DNA of 64,000 nucleotides from Vallitaleaceae bacterium 9-2 (GCA_038396585.1 CP121691.1:806001-870000); one strand, 5' to 3'; positions 36,073 through 45,768 are shown, numbered from the stretch's first letter. The notes: a model not told the origin generated them from the letters alone. Translations and numbers: made by a program.

Positions 36073-36108
36073 GATGACTTATAATATAAGACGATAGAGT
36101 CAATACTA

Positions 36109-36140
36109 GAGGAGGTATTCCATGGAGTACCTCTTTTATA
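36109..36140 (+). terminator. Probable terminator after the chemoreceptor
   Basis: GAGGTA (36112-36117) pairs with TACCTC (36128-36133), with a TCC/GGA inner pairing, followed by TTTTAT. The T tract is short. Confidence 0.55.
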
Positions 36141-36243
36141 TATTTTTAATACTTTTTTTATAAAGGGTATATTTGTACGTGCTAATATAGTAAAATAGGT
36201 ATAAGATATTATTTATACAAATCGATAGATGGATGTGAAATCA

Positions 36244-37413
36244 ATGGAACAAAAAAAAGACAAAGTTGTTCATACAATCCGCATTAGCGGTTTTTTTAAT
36301 ACTCCCCCTAGTGAAAAAGAAATTTATCAGGCGATGCGCGAATTTGAAAGGCTACAACGTATATTGCGCTGGGTGCCTATATTCTTTCTAGCGGTTTTAG
36401 GCGCGATTTTCTTTGCGGTCATGAAACTGTTTGAGCTTAATTTTCCGGCGTTTATTTTAATCACGATTAGTACTGTGATTATCTTAAAAGAAGTCAGTAC
36501 AGTGTTATTTTCTTTACATATGCGTAAACGTTTGATGAAGCCATTAGAAAGACTGAGGGTTGCTGTGGAAGAAATCTCAAAAGGAAATTATGGGTTCACC
36601 GTTGAAGAAGAACAGTTTAACATGGTAGGTGACCTTATCGCTTCTTTTAATCGCATGAGCGTTGAGCTAAAAGAAGCAGAGGAACTAAAAGAACGCTATG
36701 AGCAAAACCGAAAGGAACTAATTGCCGGTATATCTCATGATTTAAAGACACCGATCACATCAATTATAGGCTATGTAGATGCTATTCAATCAGGCGTTGC
36801 AACGACGGATGAAAAGAGAGAAAAATATTTAAGTATTATTGAATCCAATGCGCAGTATACCAATAAACTTATTGATGACTTATTTTTATTCTCAAAACTG
36901 GATATCAATCAAATGCAGTATGAATTTACGCGAATGCCGATTTGTGAATTTTTACAGGATGTTATTATTGAAAAACAATTAGAACTTGAGGAAAATGGTG
37001 TTGAGGTTTCTTATGAAATACATATATCCCAAGATATGCAATTAGCAATTGATGGAAAAATGGTTTATCGTATCATGTCAAACATTATGTCCAATGCAAT
37101 TAAGTATGGTAATAAAGAAACGCCGAAGATTCATATTGATGCTACAGAAATTCCAGATGGGGTTGAAGTCGCCATATCGGATAATGGGCAAGGCATTTCC
37201 CAAGAGAATTTGGAGCAGATTTTTGATGTGTTTTTCCGAGAGGATATTTCGAGAAATAAAGAAATTGGAGGTACGGGCTTAGGATTATCTATAGCAAAAC
37301 AATTAGTTCAAGCACATGGTGGTACAATTTTTGCGTCATCACAAGTCGGTAAAGGTACATCCATAACCTTTACGCTCAAGGACCAAAAGCTACAGGAGGA
37401 TAAAGATGAATAA
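36244..37413 (+). CDS. Intramembrane-sensing histidine kinase
   Basis: A 389-residue sensor kinase. Two membrane segments (about residues 43-62 and 70-92) are joined by under ten residues, so there is no extracellular sensor domain; this layout is typical of intramembrane-sensing kinases. A HAMP-like linker (about 100-150) leads to HisKA with H165 in 'AGISHDLKTPITSI', then HATPase_c with the N box 'NIMSNAIKYG', G1 'DNGQGIS' and G2 'GGTGLGLSI'. ATG 36244 is used because of the upstream GGATGTGA; ATG 36229 has no Shine-Dalgarno. The partner response regulator starts eight bases before its end. Confidence 0.92.
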   Translation: MEQKKDKVVHTIRISGFFNTPPSEKEIYQAMREFERLQRILRWVPIFFLAVLGAIFFAVMKLFELNFPAFILITISTVIILKEVSTVLFSLHMRKRLMKPLERLRVAVEEISKGNYGFTVEEEQFNMVGDLIASFNRMSVELKEAEELKERYEQNRKELIAGISHDLKTPITSIIGYVDAIQSGVATTDEKREKYLSIIESNAQYTNKLIDDLFLFSKLDINQMQYEFTRMPICEFLQDVIIEKQLELEENGVEVSYEIHISQDMQLAIDGKMVYRIMSNIMSNAIKYGNKETPKIHIDATEIPDGVEVAISDNGQGISQENLEQIFDVFFREDISRNKEIGGTGLGLSIAKQLVQAHGGTIFASSQVGKGTSITFTLKDQKLQEDKDE

Positions 37414-38095
37414 AATACTGATTATTGAAGATGATCAACAAATTGCAGCATTAGAAAAAGACTTTTTGGAAATGAACGGGTTTGAAGTCCATATTGAAAC
37501 CGATGGACATAAAGGATTAAAAGAAGCGATGACGGGAGAATATCAACTGATTATTATTGACATAATGCTGCCGAATGTTAATGGATATGATATACTAATG
37601 ATGATACGCGATAAATTAAATATCCCATTTATTGTGGTTTCAGCACGTAGTGATGACATGGATAAAATCAAAGGCATTGAACTTGGGGCGGATGATTACA
37701 TGACCAAACCTTTCAACCCTAACGAGCTTGTTGCACGTGTGAAAAATCAACTTTCCAGGTATGACCGCTTGCTGAATATGAAATCAAAGCAAGGAGAAAT
37801 CGAGTATAATGGGGTTCTGATTAATGAAGAGTCTCGACGTGTGTATGTGAATAAAAAAGAAGTCATTATGACAACCACTGAATTTGATATTCTTCTTTTT
37901 TTCATGAAAAATCCGGATATTGTGCATAGTAAGCAAACGATATTTGAACGTGTATGGGGCGAGGATGAATACGGAGATATAGGAACCGTGCCTGTATATG
38001 TTCAAAAAATCCGAAAGAAAATAGAAAAAGATTATACACGGCCGAAAATTATAGAGACGGTTTGGGGAGTGGGATATCGATTTAATCGATTATAA
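37406..38095 (+). CDS. OmpR-family response regulator
   Basis: A 229-residue regulator with a receiver domain (about 1-115; phospho-acceptor D52 in 'LIIIDIMLPNVNG', acidic pair in 'IIEDDQQ', Lys in 'DDYMTKPFNPNE') and a C-terminal winged-helix DNA-binding domain ('TTTEFDILLFFMKNPDIVHSK', 'GTVPVYVQKIRKK', 'ETVWGVGYRF'). It overlaps the histidine kinase gene by eight bases with AGGAGG as ribosome binding site, so it is the cognate regulator. The HD-GYP gene follows after 20 bases. Confidence 0.95.
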   Translation: MNKILIIEDDQQIAALEKDFLEMNGFEVHIETDGHKGLKEAMTGEYQLIIIDIMLPNVNGYDILMMIRDKLNIPFIVVSARSDDMDKIKGIELGADDYMTKPFNPNELVARVKNQLSRYDRLLNMKSKQGEIEYNGVLINEESRRVYVNKKEVIMTTTEFDILLFFMKNPDIVHSKQTIFERVWGEDEYGDIGTVPVYVQKIRKKIEKDYTRPKIIETVWGVGYRFNRL

Positions 38096-38115
38096 AAAAA
38101 TAAAGAGGTGTATGT

Positions 38116-39252
38116 ATGCGACTAGTGCCTATTGGCTCAATAAAAGAAGGATCGCTATTAGCGAAAAGTATTTACGATGAGGAAGGACGTGTTTTATTAA
38201 ATCATGGCATTGAGCTGACCGAGTCGTTGATTGATAAACTGAAAGTGAACCAAGTATATGCGGTGCATATCGCAGACGATTATAGTGTTGGAGAAATTAA
38301 AGATGTCATACGACCAGAACTTCGTCATTTGGCAGTAAAAGAAATAAAAACTGTTTTTGAAGCGATTCGTAAAGAAGTTGAAAGAACCATTCAAACCCTT
38401 AAATCTGAACAGGCGCAAATGAATCGACGCCTTCGCCTGATGGTTGACCAAAAGTATTTTCAAAGCATAGAGCAGATCATCAATGAGATGATGGGTGACA
38501 TTATACATAACAAAGATGTAATGGTGGGGCTTGTAGATATAAAGAACATGCAGTCATTTGTATATCAGCACTCCATTCAAGTAACTGTTTTGTCCATTCT
38601 GATTGGAATATCAATGAAAATGGATGAAAAGATGCTTAAAGATTTGGCAATTGGTGCCATGATGCATGATATTGGACTTGCTTTTATTGATAAAGAACTC
38701 ATTCACTATCGAACGGACTTTTCAGAAGAACAAAAAGAAAGTTATCGACGCCACTGTAAACTGGGTAATGATTTTTTAAAGGAAAATACGATGCTAAGTG
38801 TTGGTTCGCGAATGGGTGTCTTAGAACATCATGAATGTAACGATGGTAGTGGATATCCTTTAGGTATACGAGAAGAGCAGATTCATATTAATGCACGAAT
38901 TATTCATGTAGCCAATGTATATGATAAAATGACATCCGGACACCTAGGAAAAGTTGTTCCCCCAAACGAAGCTATTGAATACATTATGGGGAATGCGGGA
39001 AATGGGCGGATTTTTGATTTTGAGATTGCCAATCTTTTTGTTCGACGCATTGTTCCTTTCCCTATGGGAACATTGGTTTTACTCTCTAATAGTCAAAAAG
39101 CTGTGGTCACAGGATATAATGCAGATAATCCTTTGCGACCCATTGTAAAAATTATTGAAAAAGGAAAGCGTGTTGAAGATTTGCAACAATTGAACTTGAT
39201 AAATGCAGATACGCTAAATATAACCATCAAAAAAATTATATACGAAATTTAA
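38116..39252 (+). CDS. HD-GYP domain phosphodiesterase
   Basis: A 378-residue cytosolic protein. The N-terminal part (about 1-130) has 'VPIGSIKEGSLLAKSIYDEEG', a leading motif common in this family, and a helical segment. The HD-GYP domain (about 145-320) has H-D-I-G in 'GAMMHDIGLAF', 'LEHHECNDGSGYP' and 'ARIIHVANVYDKMTS', so the metal ligands and the GYP motif are present and the enzyme is likely active in hydrolysing c-di-GMP. It is in line with the kinase-regulator pair (20-base gap, no terminator), which suggests that its level, not its phosphorylation, is under that system's control. Confidence 0.9.
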   Translation: MRLVPIGSIKEGSLLAKSIYDEEGRVLLNHGIELTESLIDKLKVNQVYAVHIADDYSVGEIKDVIRPELRHLAVKEIKTVFEAIRKEVERTIQTLKSEQAQMNRRLRLMVDQKYFQSIEQIINEMMGDIIHNKDVMVGLVDIKNMQSFVYQHSIQVTVLSILIGISMKMDEKMLKDLAIGAMMHDIGLAFIDKELIHYRTDFSEEQKESYRRHCKLGNDFLKENTMLSVGSRMGVLEHHECNDGSGYPLGIREEQIHINARIIHVANVYDKMTSGHLGKVVPPNEAIEYIMGNAGNGRIFDFEIANLFVRRIVPFPMGTLVLLSNSQKAVVTGYNADNPLRPIVKIIEKGKRVEDLQQLNLINADTLNITIKKIIYEI

Positions 39253-39298
39253 TTGCAAATATCAAACAACTTTATAACCCCTGTAACATGCTGAAATA

Positions 39299-39327
39299 TT
39301 GACTTTTGCTTGTAAAAATGCTATTAT
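39299..39327 (+). promoter_or_regulatory. Promoter for citrate synthase
   Basis: TTGACT (39299-39304), 17 bp, TATTAT (39322-39327) with an extended TGC. Confidence 0.7.
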
Positions 39328-39373
39328 AGTTAAGATATGTTAATACTCTAATTAGAGAAAGTCAGGTGTGAAC

Positions 39374-40723
39374 ATGAAAGATTATTCAGACTTAATTGCA
39401 AAATGGAGTGGGCTTGCACAAGAAGCTGATGTGATTGATCAAGGATTATATGGGCGCTATGAAGTAAAAAGAGGTTTGCGAGAATTATCAGGCAAGGGCG
39501 TTCTTGCAGGGTTAACTCGTATTGGTGAAGTTCACTCGTACATTATTGATGAAGGTGAAACTGTGCCCCAACCGGGACAGTTGATTTATCGTGGAATTGA
39601 TATTGATGATTTGGTTAACGGATTCCGAAAGGACCAAAGATTAGGTTTTGAAGAAACAGCATACTTGCTTTTGATGGGAGATCTTCCTTCGAAGGCGGAG
39701 TTGGATAAATTTTCTGAAGTCATTGGTGAATATCGTATATTACCGGAAGGTTTTATTCGTGACATGATTATGGGATTGCCAAGTAAAGATATGATGAATG
39801 TATTGGCACGAAGTGTTCTTGCATTATATACATTTGATGACAATCCAGATGACATTAGTATTGATAATATTATTAAGCAATCATTGCGCTTGATATCTAC
39901 AATGCCGTTATTAGCTGTATATGGATATCAATCATGCCAGTATTATCAAGGAAAAAGTAGTTTGGTTATTCATTCGCCGAGAACGGATTTGAGTACGGCT
40001 GAGAATATCTTGTATATGCTTAGACATAATAATGAATACACACCCCTAGAAGCACAACTTTTAGACTTAGCACTTGTACTCCATGCGGAGCACGGTGGAG
40101 GTAATAACTCGAGCTTTACAACCCATGTAGTCACATCGTCAGGAACAGACACCTATTCAACCATAGCGGCAGCGATAGGCTCATTAAAAGGACCAAGACA
40201 TGGAGGCGCTAATATTAAGGTGGCTGATATGTTAGAAGACCTTAAAACAGAAGTTGCAGATTGGGAAGATGATGCACAGATATCAGACTACATTGAACGT
40301 TTATTAGAAAAGAAAGCGTTTGATAAGCAGGGATTGGTATATGGAATTGGACATGCGGTATATTCTTTGTCTGACCCAAGAGCGGTTATTTTTAAAGAGT
40401 ACGTGGAAGCGTTGGCAAAAGAAAAAGGCTTAACGGATGAATTTAATCTATATAGTCGAGTGGAAGGTCTTGCTCCCAAGATTATCAGTGAGAAAAAGAA
40501 AATGTACAAAGGCGTTAGTGCCAATGTAGACTTTTATTCAGGGTTTGTATATCGAATGTTGGGAATTCCGAGAGAATTGTACACACCGCTGTTTGCCATT
40601 TCTAGAACTGTGGGCTGGTGTGCACATCGGATTGAAGAACTGAATAATGGAAGTAAAATTATTCGACCTGCATATCGATCTGTCGCAAAGAGACGAGAAT
40701 ATACTCCTTTGGATGAACGATAG
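39374..40723 (+). CDS. Citrate synthase
   Basis: Condenses acetyl-CoA and oxaloacetate to citrate. The 449-residue enzyme carries the catalytic set of the citrate synthase family: His in 'ALVLHAEHGGGNNSSF', His in 'GIGHAVYSLSDPRA' and the conserved 'GSLKGPRHGGAN' segment between them. It has an N-terminal extension of about 60 residues relative to short bacterial enzymes, as in many clostridial homologues. The start at 39374 lies five bases after AGGTG; an upstream GTG at 39368 is within the Shine-Dalgarno. With AcnA it gives isocitrate for glutamate synthesis. The gene ends only eight bases from the convergent flippase gene, with no terminator. Confidence 0.95.
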   Translation: MKDYSDLIAKWSGLAQEADVIDQGLYGRYEVKRGLRELSGKGVLAGLTRIGEVHSYIIDEGETVPQPGQLIYRGIDIDDLVNGFRKDQRLGFEETAYLLLMGDLPSKAELDKFSEVIGEYRILPEGFIRDMIMGLPSKDMMNVLARSVLALYTFDDNPDDISIDNIIKQSLRLISTMPLLAVYGYQSCQYYQGKSSLVIHSPRTDLSTAENILYMLRHNNEYTPLEAQLLDLALVLHAEHGGGNNSSFTTHVVTSSGTDTYSTIAAAIGSLKGPRHGGANIKVADMLEDLKTEVADWEDDAQISDYIERLLEKKAFDKQGLVYGIGHAVYSLSDPRAVIFKEYVEALAKEKGLTDEFNLYSRVEGLAPKIISEKKKMYKGVSANVDFYSGFVYRMLGIPRELYTPLFAISRTVGWCAHRIEELNNGSKIIRPAYRSVAKRREYTPLDER

Positions 40724-40731
40724 ATTATATA

Positions 40732-41754
40732 TTAGGCGTAGTTCCTATGACCATGGAAAAATGTATAGGTTATAAAACCGATGATTAAACCAAGGTAATA
40801 AGTGATAAAGCGCCATATTAGAATAACGGATGCGATATGATGGTGTACTAAGAAGGTGCCAAAGATTAAAAAGAAGCCGCCTTCTGCACCACCGGAAGCA
40901 CCAGGTAAAGGAACGATGGATGTAATGAGCATTACATAAGAGCTTGCAAGAATAATTCTAAAAAAGCTGGAGGGATAAATTCCAAGCGAAAGTAGAATAA
41001 AGTAGGCAATAGTGTAAAAGCATATGAGTTTCATCATGTTTAGCAAGATAGTAAAAATAAATAGACGTTTGTTTTTTAATAAGTAATGTATTTCATTGTG
41101 GAAATCAGCAATATGCGATTTCCATTTTTTATGTCGTTTTTTGTGCTTCTCTTCGTTTGAAAAAGGTTTAATCAGTGCAAGGACAAAATTCATGAGACAC
41201 TGGGAAGCGGTTGAGGATAGGGCGATGGTACACAACGCGATAATAATTATAAAATTAAGAATAAACCCAACGATGGTAAACATCCCGGCAGAATTTGTCA
41301 TTGATACTCTTGCATAGCTAAAGTGACCAAAAATCAAAGTGAAAAACCCAAGAAGAACGAGAGCGATTTGATAAACAATAAAGTTATGGGTGGATAGACT
41401 GGTACTGTAGCTTACGTTGAATTTGGGCTCTTTGCTTAAGGCATATATTTGAAAAGGTTGACCGCCAGTAGAAAAAGGGGTGATCCCATTAAAAAACTGA
41501 GTAGAAAGCACCAATTTAAAAACTTTTTTGTAGGCATAATCAGCATCATAAGCTTTTATAAATAAATGCAAAGACTTGGCCTCAAATGCCCAATATAAAA
41601 GAATTAAGAAAAAAGCAACACCAATCCATCCCAGGTTTACAGAGTGTAATTGGGAAAGGATACGTGTATGCTCGTTTTTTAGAAGAATAATTGCGGAAAG
41701 TATGGCAAAACTTACTACGGGGATTATTCTTTTTTTATTCAGTACGTGTTTCAT
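40732..41754 (-). CDS. YbhN/UPF0104-type flippase-like membrane protein
   Basis: A 340-residue integral membrane protein with about eight hydrophobic segments. It belongs to the lysylphosphatidylglycerol-synthase transmembrane family (UPF0104); 'NGITPFSTGGQPFQIYALSK' near residue 93 and 'PLPGASGGAEGGFFLIFG' near residue 285 are its hallmark loops. Without the C-terminal transferase domain of MprF, such proteins are proposed lipid flippases or scaffolds. It overlaps the preceding glycosyltransferase by 20 bases and is the last gene of a three-gene unit, so moving the glycolipid made by its neighbours across the membrane is a reasonable inference. Confidence 0.88.
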   Translation of the reverse strand: MKHVLNKKRIIPVVSFAILSAIILLKNEHTRILSQLHSVNLGWIGVAFFLILLYWAFEAKSLHLFIKAYDADYAYKKVFKLVLSTQFFNGITPFSTGGQPFQIYALSKEPKFNVSYSTSLSTHNFIVYQIALVLLGFFTLIFGHFSYARVSMTNSAGMFTIVGFILNFIIIIALCTIALSSTASQCLMNFVLALIKPFSNEEKHKKRHKKWKSHIADFHNEIHYLLKNKRLFIFTILLNMMKLICFYTIAYFILLSLGIYPSSFFRIILASSYVMLITSIVPLPGASGGAEGGFFLIFGTFLVHHHIASVILIWRFITYYLGLIIGFITYTFFHGHRNYA

Positions 41755-42766
41755 AGCTTACCTCATATAAAATATCAGAATATGTATCAGAAAGAGTACG
41801 ACCTATGGTCTTAAGAGAGCGCTGTTTGGCAACACAATAGGCGGCGCCTAGATCAATAGGTAAAGTACCGTCAAAATAGGAACGAAGCGATTGCTTAAAC
41901 TGTGGTATCGAAGTTGCTTTTTTACAATGCAGTCCATCCTGGAGCCAGTCAGAATATACCGGAATATCTCGCACAATGATGGGTAACTCACAGGCTAAAG
42001 ATTCTAGCATTACAATTCCTTCAGTCTCTTCATAACTAAGCATTAAGAACACATCAGCTTCACAATAAGCTGCAAGCATATTCTCAACATAGCCTAAAAA
42101 GCGTACATTTGTAGGTGCGGATTTTATCGCCTGTTTAACAGCTTTGGTCATGAGTGCTTTTGGAGTAGTACCACACCAGACGAAGGTGTAATCAGGCATC
42201 TGGCGAGCTAGAGCAATAAAATCGAGAATACCTTTTCGCTTAATCTGCAATCCAACGGAGAGAATAAGTTTTTCATCCTCTGAAAACCCATAAGTTTTTC
42301 TAAAACTATAGGATTGATGCTGAAATTGACGACGGCTAAAATGGGTCAAATCGATACCGTTAGAAATATTTACAATTGGCGGTTCTAAATGGTAACTTTG
42401 CAATAGCTTCTTTGAATAAGGGGTTGGTGTAATGATAACATCTCCGGTATTATACATTTTGCGAAGGACATGCTTAAATAAGGGCGCGATACGGTTAGAA
42501 AGAATAAAAGAATTCTTAAAATCTTCCTCTGTGCTGTGCCCGTGAATGACAACCTTTTTTCCTTTATACTTTGCGTACTTTGCAAGAAGATAGCTTTGGA
42601 TTCCGATCGTATTGATATGTACGACATCACAATTATCCAAATCACTAAGTTTTGATGTATGGCTTATATCGTTTAAATCTAAGGCTTTTTTTTGATGCAA
42701 AATGGCGCGACCCACTCCAGAGTGTTTGATGAAATGTAAGCCTTCAGAATATAGTAATATGTTCAT
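41735..42766 (-). CDS. GT4 glycosyltransferase, probably glycolipid second step
   Basis: A 343-residue GT-B retaining glycosyltransferase. The C-terminal domain has the E-x7-E motif in 'SYEETEGIVMLESLACELP' that binds the sugar nucleotide, and 'SVGLQIKRKGILDFIALAR' begins the nucleotide-binding half. It starts eight bases after the upstream glycosyltransferase with AGGAGG. In Bacillota, two such neighbouring enzymes make mono- then diglucosyl-diacylglycerol, the lipoteichoic acid anchor; by position this would be the second. The sugar and acceptor are inferred from context. Confidence 0.85.
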   Translation of the reverse strand: MNILLYSEGLHFIKHSGVGRAILHQKKALDLNDISHTSKLSDLDNCDVVHINTIGIQSYLLAKYAKYKGKKVVIHGHSTEEDFKNSFILSNRIAPLFKHVLRKMYNTGDVIITPTPYSKKLLQSYHLEPPIVNISNGIDLTHFSRRQFQHQSYSFRKTYGFSEDEKLILSVGLQIKRKGILDFIALARQMPDYTFVWCGTTPKALMTKAVKQAIKSAPTNVRFLGYVENMLAAYCEADVFLMLSYEETEGIVMLESLACELPIIVRDIPVYSDWLQDGLHCKKATSIPQFKQSLRSYFDGTLPIDLGAAYCVAKQRSLKTIGRTLSDTYSDILYEVSYETRTE

Positions 42767-42774
42767 AAGTCCTC

Positions 42775-43953
42775 CTATATAGCGGTTAATCTAGGTTGCT
42801 TGATAATAGATGCATATATTTTTTCGATGTTTTTTCCGTAGTTTTCCTTTGAAATCGACTGAACGATGATTTGTGCATTGTGTGTCATAAGGTTACGGAT
42901 AACCGGATTTGACAAGGCATGCTGAATATTTTCTAACAATTGTTTTTCAGTCGTAAACACATAGCCGGTTTTTTTGTGGTATACAATATCTTTGACATGT
43001 GTATCATCATATACTATAACCGGAATATTGCAGGCCATCGCTTCAATAATCGTCAGCCCCTGAGTTTCCGTCTTGGAGCAACTGACAAATAGAGTTGCTA
43101 AATTATAATATAGATGTATTTGATTAAACGGAACTTTTCCGGTAAAAATAACATGATCGCTTACGTGAAGCTTTTGGCAAAGTTTTTCCAGTTTTGCGCG
43201 ATCCGGACCATCGCCTACAAACATAACGCGGATTGAAGAATCTTGTGCAACAAGCTCTGGAAGTTGACGAATAAGCATGTCGTGACTTTTTTCTTCGCTT
43301 AACCGTCCGACGGTTAATAGCAGGTTATGCTCTTGAGTCAATCCGTACTTTTGACGCAAAACCTCCAGTTCAGGGGCATCTTGACTTATAGGAACAAATT
43401 GGCTCAAATCAATTCCGGTAGGCATAACGAAGATAGCGTTACGTACACCATAATGAATAAGAGCGTTACGTGTCTTATTGGAAGGGGCAATGACGCCATC
43501 ATATGTGCGGACATAGAATTTGCTGCCGGTTTTGATGAATTTTTTTATCATGCCGTGTCCATACTTTAAGCGGTTAACATAGTGGGTATAATCTTCATAC
43601 ATTGTGTGGTAGGTGTGAAGATTGGGTATATCAAGAATTTTTGCAATGTGTCGTCCTAATAATCCAATACTAAACTCGGTGTGGGTATGAATAATGTCAA
43701 AATCCATTTGTTTAATTTTGGATACTTTGTGCGCGCTAATGGGAATGGCCACGCGAAATTCTTTCCATCGGTGAAAAGGGATGGATTTGATGCGAATAAC
43801 ATTAGTGCGTTCATCTATGTGACCGGGAACTTCAACGGTGATAATTGTGACATCATGTCCTAATCGTGTTAACTCTTCTTCTAACATTAGGACGGAAGTT
43901 ACAACACCATTGATTTGTGGTAGATAACAATCGGTAAACAGTCCAATTTTCAT
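42775..43953 (-). CDS. GT4 glycosyltransferase, 1,2-diacylglycerol 3-glucosyltransferase-like
   Basis: A 392-residue GT-B enzyme. The opening 'GLFTDCYLPQINGVVTSV', the 'DIIHTHTEFSIGLLGR' and 'HTYHTMYEDYTHY' segments and the C-terminal E-x7-E in 'SKTETQGLTIIEAMACNIP' match monoglucosyldiacylglycerol synthases of Bacillota, which transfer glucose from UDP-glucose to diacylglycerol at the inner membrane face. Basic residues on the N-terminal surface ('YGHGMIKKFIKTGSKFYVR') fit binding to acidic lipids. It is the first gene of a minus-strand unit with a second glycosyltransferase and a flippase-like protein. The ribosome binding site is AAGGAGTGA. Confidence 0.88.
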   Translation of the reverse strand: MKIGLFTDCYLPQINGVVTSVLMLEEELTRLGHDVTIITVEVPGHIDERTNVIRIKSIPFHRWKEFRVAIPISAHKVSKIKQMDFDIIHTHTEFSIGLLGRHIAKILDIPNLHTYHTMYEDYTHYVNRLKYGHGMIKKFIKTGSKFYVRTYDGVIAPSNKTRNALIHYGVRNAIFVMPTGIDLSQFVPISQDAPELEVLRQKYGLTQEHNLLLTVGRLSEEKSHDMLIRQLPELVAQDSSIRVMFVGDGPDRAKLEKLCQKLHVSDHVIFTGKVPFNQIHLYYNLATLFVSCSKTETQGLTIIEAMACNIPVIVYDDTHVKDIVYHKKTGYVFTTEKQLLENIQHALSNPVIRNLMTHNAQIIVQSISKENYGKNIEKIYASIIKQPRLTAI

Positions 43954-44068
43954 AATAAATACTCACTCCTTTAATACTTTTTTAATTTATCTATTAAACA
44001 TATATTAACGGATAAACATTAAAAAATCCTTAGAATTAAGAAAAATTAACGTAAGAACTTTCATAATG

Positions 44069-44096
44069 TTGACTAAATTTTTTATTTCGGTATAAT
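44069..44096 (+). promoter_or_regulatory. Promoter for the long ABC-transporter operon
   Basis: TTGACT (44069-44074), 16 bp, TATAAT (44091-44096). It is the only strong promoter I see before 52343, so it may drive ten genes. Confidence 0.65.
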
Positions 44097-44163
44097 TAAA
44101 AGAGTTATAAATAAAGAGAAACTTGTCAGTATACGTACGTAATATTTAGGAGGAGAATGCGTT

Positions 44164-44985
44164 ATGATAAAGAAAATAAGTGTTTTATTATTAAGTGTGA
44201 TATTATTGGTTGGCTGTGGATCGGATGCAACAAAAGATGCATATGGTGAAAAAGAGTCAACCATGGAAAAAGATGTAATTAAAGTAGGTATGGAACTTCA
44301 ATACCCACCTTTTGAGACAAAAAATGCTGAAGGAGAAGCAGATGGCGTATCTGTTCAGTTGGCATATGCATTAGGAGAATATTTAGGTAAAGACATTGAA
44401 ATTGTAGACACACGATATGCAAGTTTAATTCCTGCATTGGAGACAGGAAGTGTTGATATTATTATTTCTTCAATGACAATTACACCAGAGCGTCTGGAAC
44501 GTGTTGATTTTTCTGATGAATACACATCGGCGCCTTTAATGATTTTGGCGCATGTAGATTCAAAAGTTAACGGTCCAGAGGACTTAAATGATGCAGAAGT
44601 AAAAATCGCTGTAAAATCAGGTACAGTAGCAGAAATTTGGGCTAAAATGAATGCGGCAGATGCTACCCTTGTAAATATTGAAGAGGAAGCAACGGCAGTA
44701 TTAGAAGTGGCTCAAGGAAAAGCCGATGCGTTTATTTATGATCCATTATCCATTATCCGACATAATCAAAATTATCCGGATACAACTAAGGCAATTTTAG
44801 AACCACTTCCAAATACCAAAGGATGGGGAATTGCAATGCGAAAAGGCGAAGATGAACTTAAGAATAAAATCAATGCATTTTTAGAAGAAGCTAAGGTTGA
44901 TGGAACATATGAAAAGATACGTCAAGACTATTTGCAAGAAGAAATTGCAGAATTTGAAGAATATGGATTGGACTTTTTCTTCTAA
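44164..44985 (+). CDS. Amino-acid ABC transporter substrate-binding lipoprotein
   Basis: A 273-residue lipoprotein with a signal peptide ending in the lipobox L-V-G-C18, then a type II periplasmic-binding fold (SBP_bac_3). 'VGMELQYPPFETKNAEGEADGVSV' near residue 41 and 'DIIISSMTITPERLERVDFSDEY' near residue 99 are standard for polar amino-acid binders, including the Arg that holds the substrate carboxylate. The exact amino acid cannot be read. Permease and ATPase genes follow directly, completing the importer. Confidence 0.93.
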   Translation: MIKKISVLLLSVILLVGCGSDATKDAYGEKESTMEKDVIKVGMELQYPPFETKNAEGEADGVSVQLAYALGEYLGKDIEIVDTRYASLIPALETGSVDIIISSMTITPERLERVDFSDEYTSAPLMILAHVDSKVNGPEDLNDAEVKIAVKSGTVAEIWAKMNAADATLVNIEEEATAVLEVAQGKADAFIYDPLSIIRHNQNYPDTTKAILEPLPNTKGWGIAMRKGEDELKNKINAFLEEAKVDGTYEKIRQDYLQEEIAEFEEYGLDFFF

Positions 44986-45015
44986 TTCAATAAAACTCCA
45001 TGAAAGAAGGACTGC

Positions 45016-45768
45016 ATGATAAAAAACAATAAAACAGTAAACTTCATGATAGCTTTATGTCTGTATTTAGGATTGTTTTACTTTGTGACAACACAAACAA
45101 TAGGGGGGAGCCTTGACTTTGCCCCTTACTATACTTATAGAAAAGTAATATTTAGCGGGTGGCTTCGTACCATTGAAGTTAGCGTGCTGGGCGTACTCTT
45201 ATCGTTAATGGTTGGATTGATTTTATATTTTATGAATGAGTCGAATATCTTAGCTATAAAATATGTAGCTGTTATTCATAAGACCATTATCTTTGGAACG
45301 CCTTTACTTGTGATTGCCATTGTATCTTATTATTATATTGGCAATGCGTTTTCGATTGATTCAAAATTGTTTGTAGGCGTTGTAACATTAGGATTATATA
45401 TCGGAGCATATATTTCAGATATTTATAAAGGGGCCATTGAATCTATTCATATTAATCAGTGGCAGACAGCGAAAATGTTTGGGTTTACAAAAGTCCAAAC
45501 TTATCGTTATGTCATTTTTCCACAAGTACTTAAGAGTATATTGCCTCCACTTGCAGGACAATTTGCGCTAACGATAAAAGGGAGTGCGTTATTGTCATAC
45601 ATGGCATTAAATGAATTCTTCAATGAAATAAATGTGGTTCAGTCAAACACATTCCGTTTTGCAGAAGGATTTATTGTTGTATCCATAGGGTATTGGATTA
45701 TAACGGTGCCGTTAATTGTTTTTGTACGTAAATTGGAGGAAAGACTTCACGTGCGAATTATTAAATAG
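45016..45768 (+). CDS. Amino-acid ABC transporter permease
   Basis: A 250-residue membrane protein with about five or six hydrophobic segments. The cytoplasmic EAA loop ('YKGAIESIHINQWQTAKMFG' followed by 'YVIFPQVLKSILPPLAGQ') that contacts the ATPase identifies it as a HisM/GlnP-type permease. It is the sole permease in the cluster, so a homodimer is likely. It lies 30 bases after the binding protein. Confidence 0.92.
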   Translation: MIKNNKTVNFMIALCLYLGLFYFVTTQTIGGSLDFAPYYTYRKVIFSGWLRTIEVSVLGVLLSLMVGLILYFMNESNILAIKYVAVIHKTIIFGTPLLVIAIVSYYYIGNAFSIDSKLFVGVVTLGLYIGAYISDIYKGAIESIHINQWQTAKMFGFTKVQTYRYVIFPQVLKSILPPLAGQFALTIKGSALLSYMALNEFFNEINVVQSNTFRFAEGFIVVSIGYWIITVPLIVFVRKLEERLHVRIIK

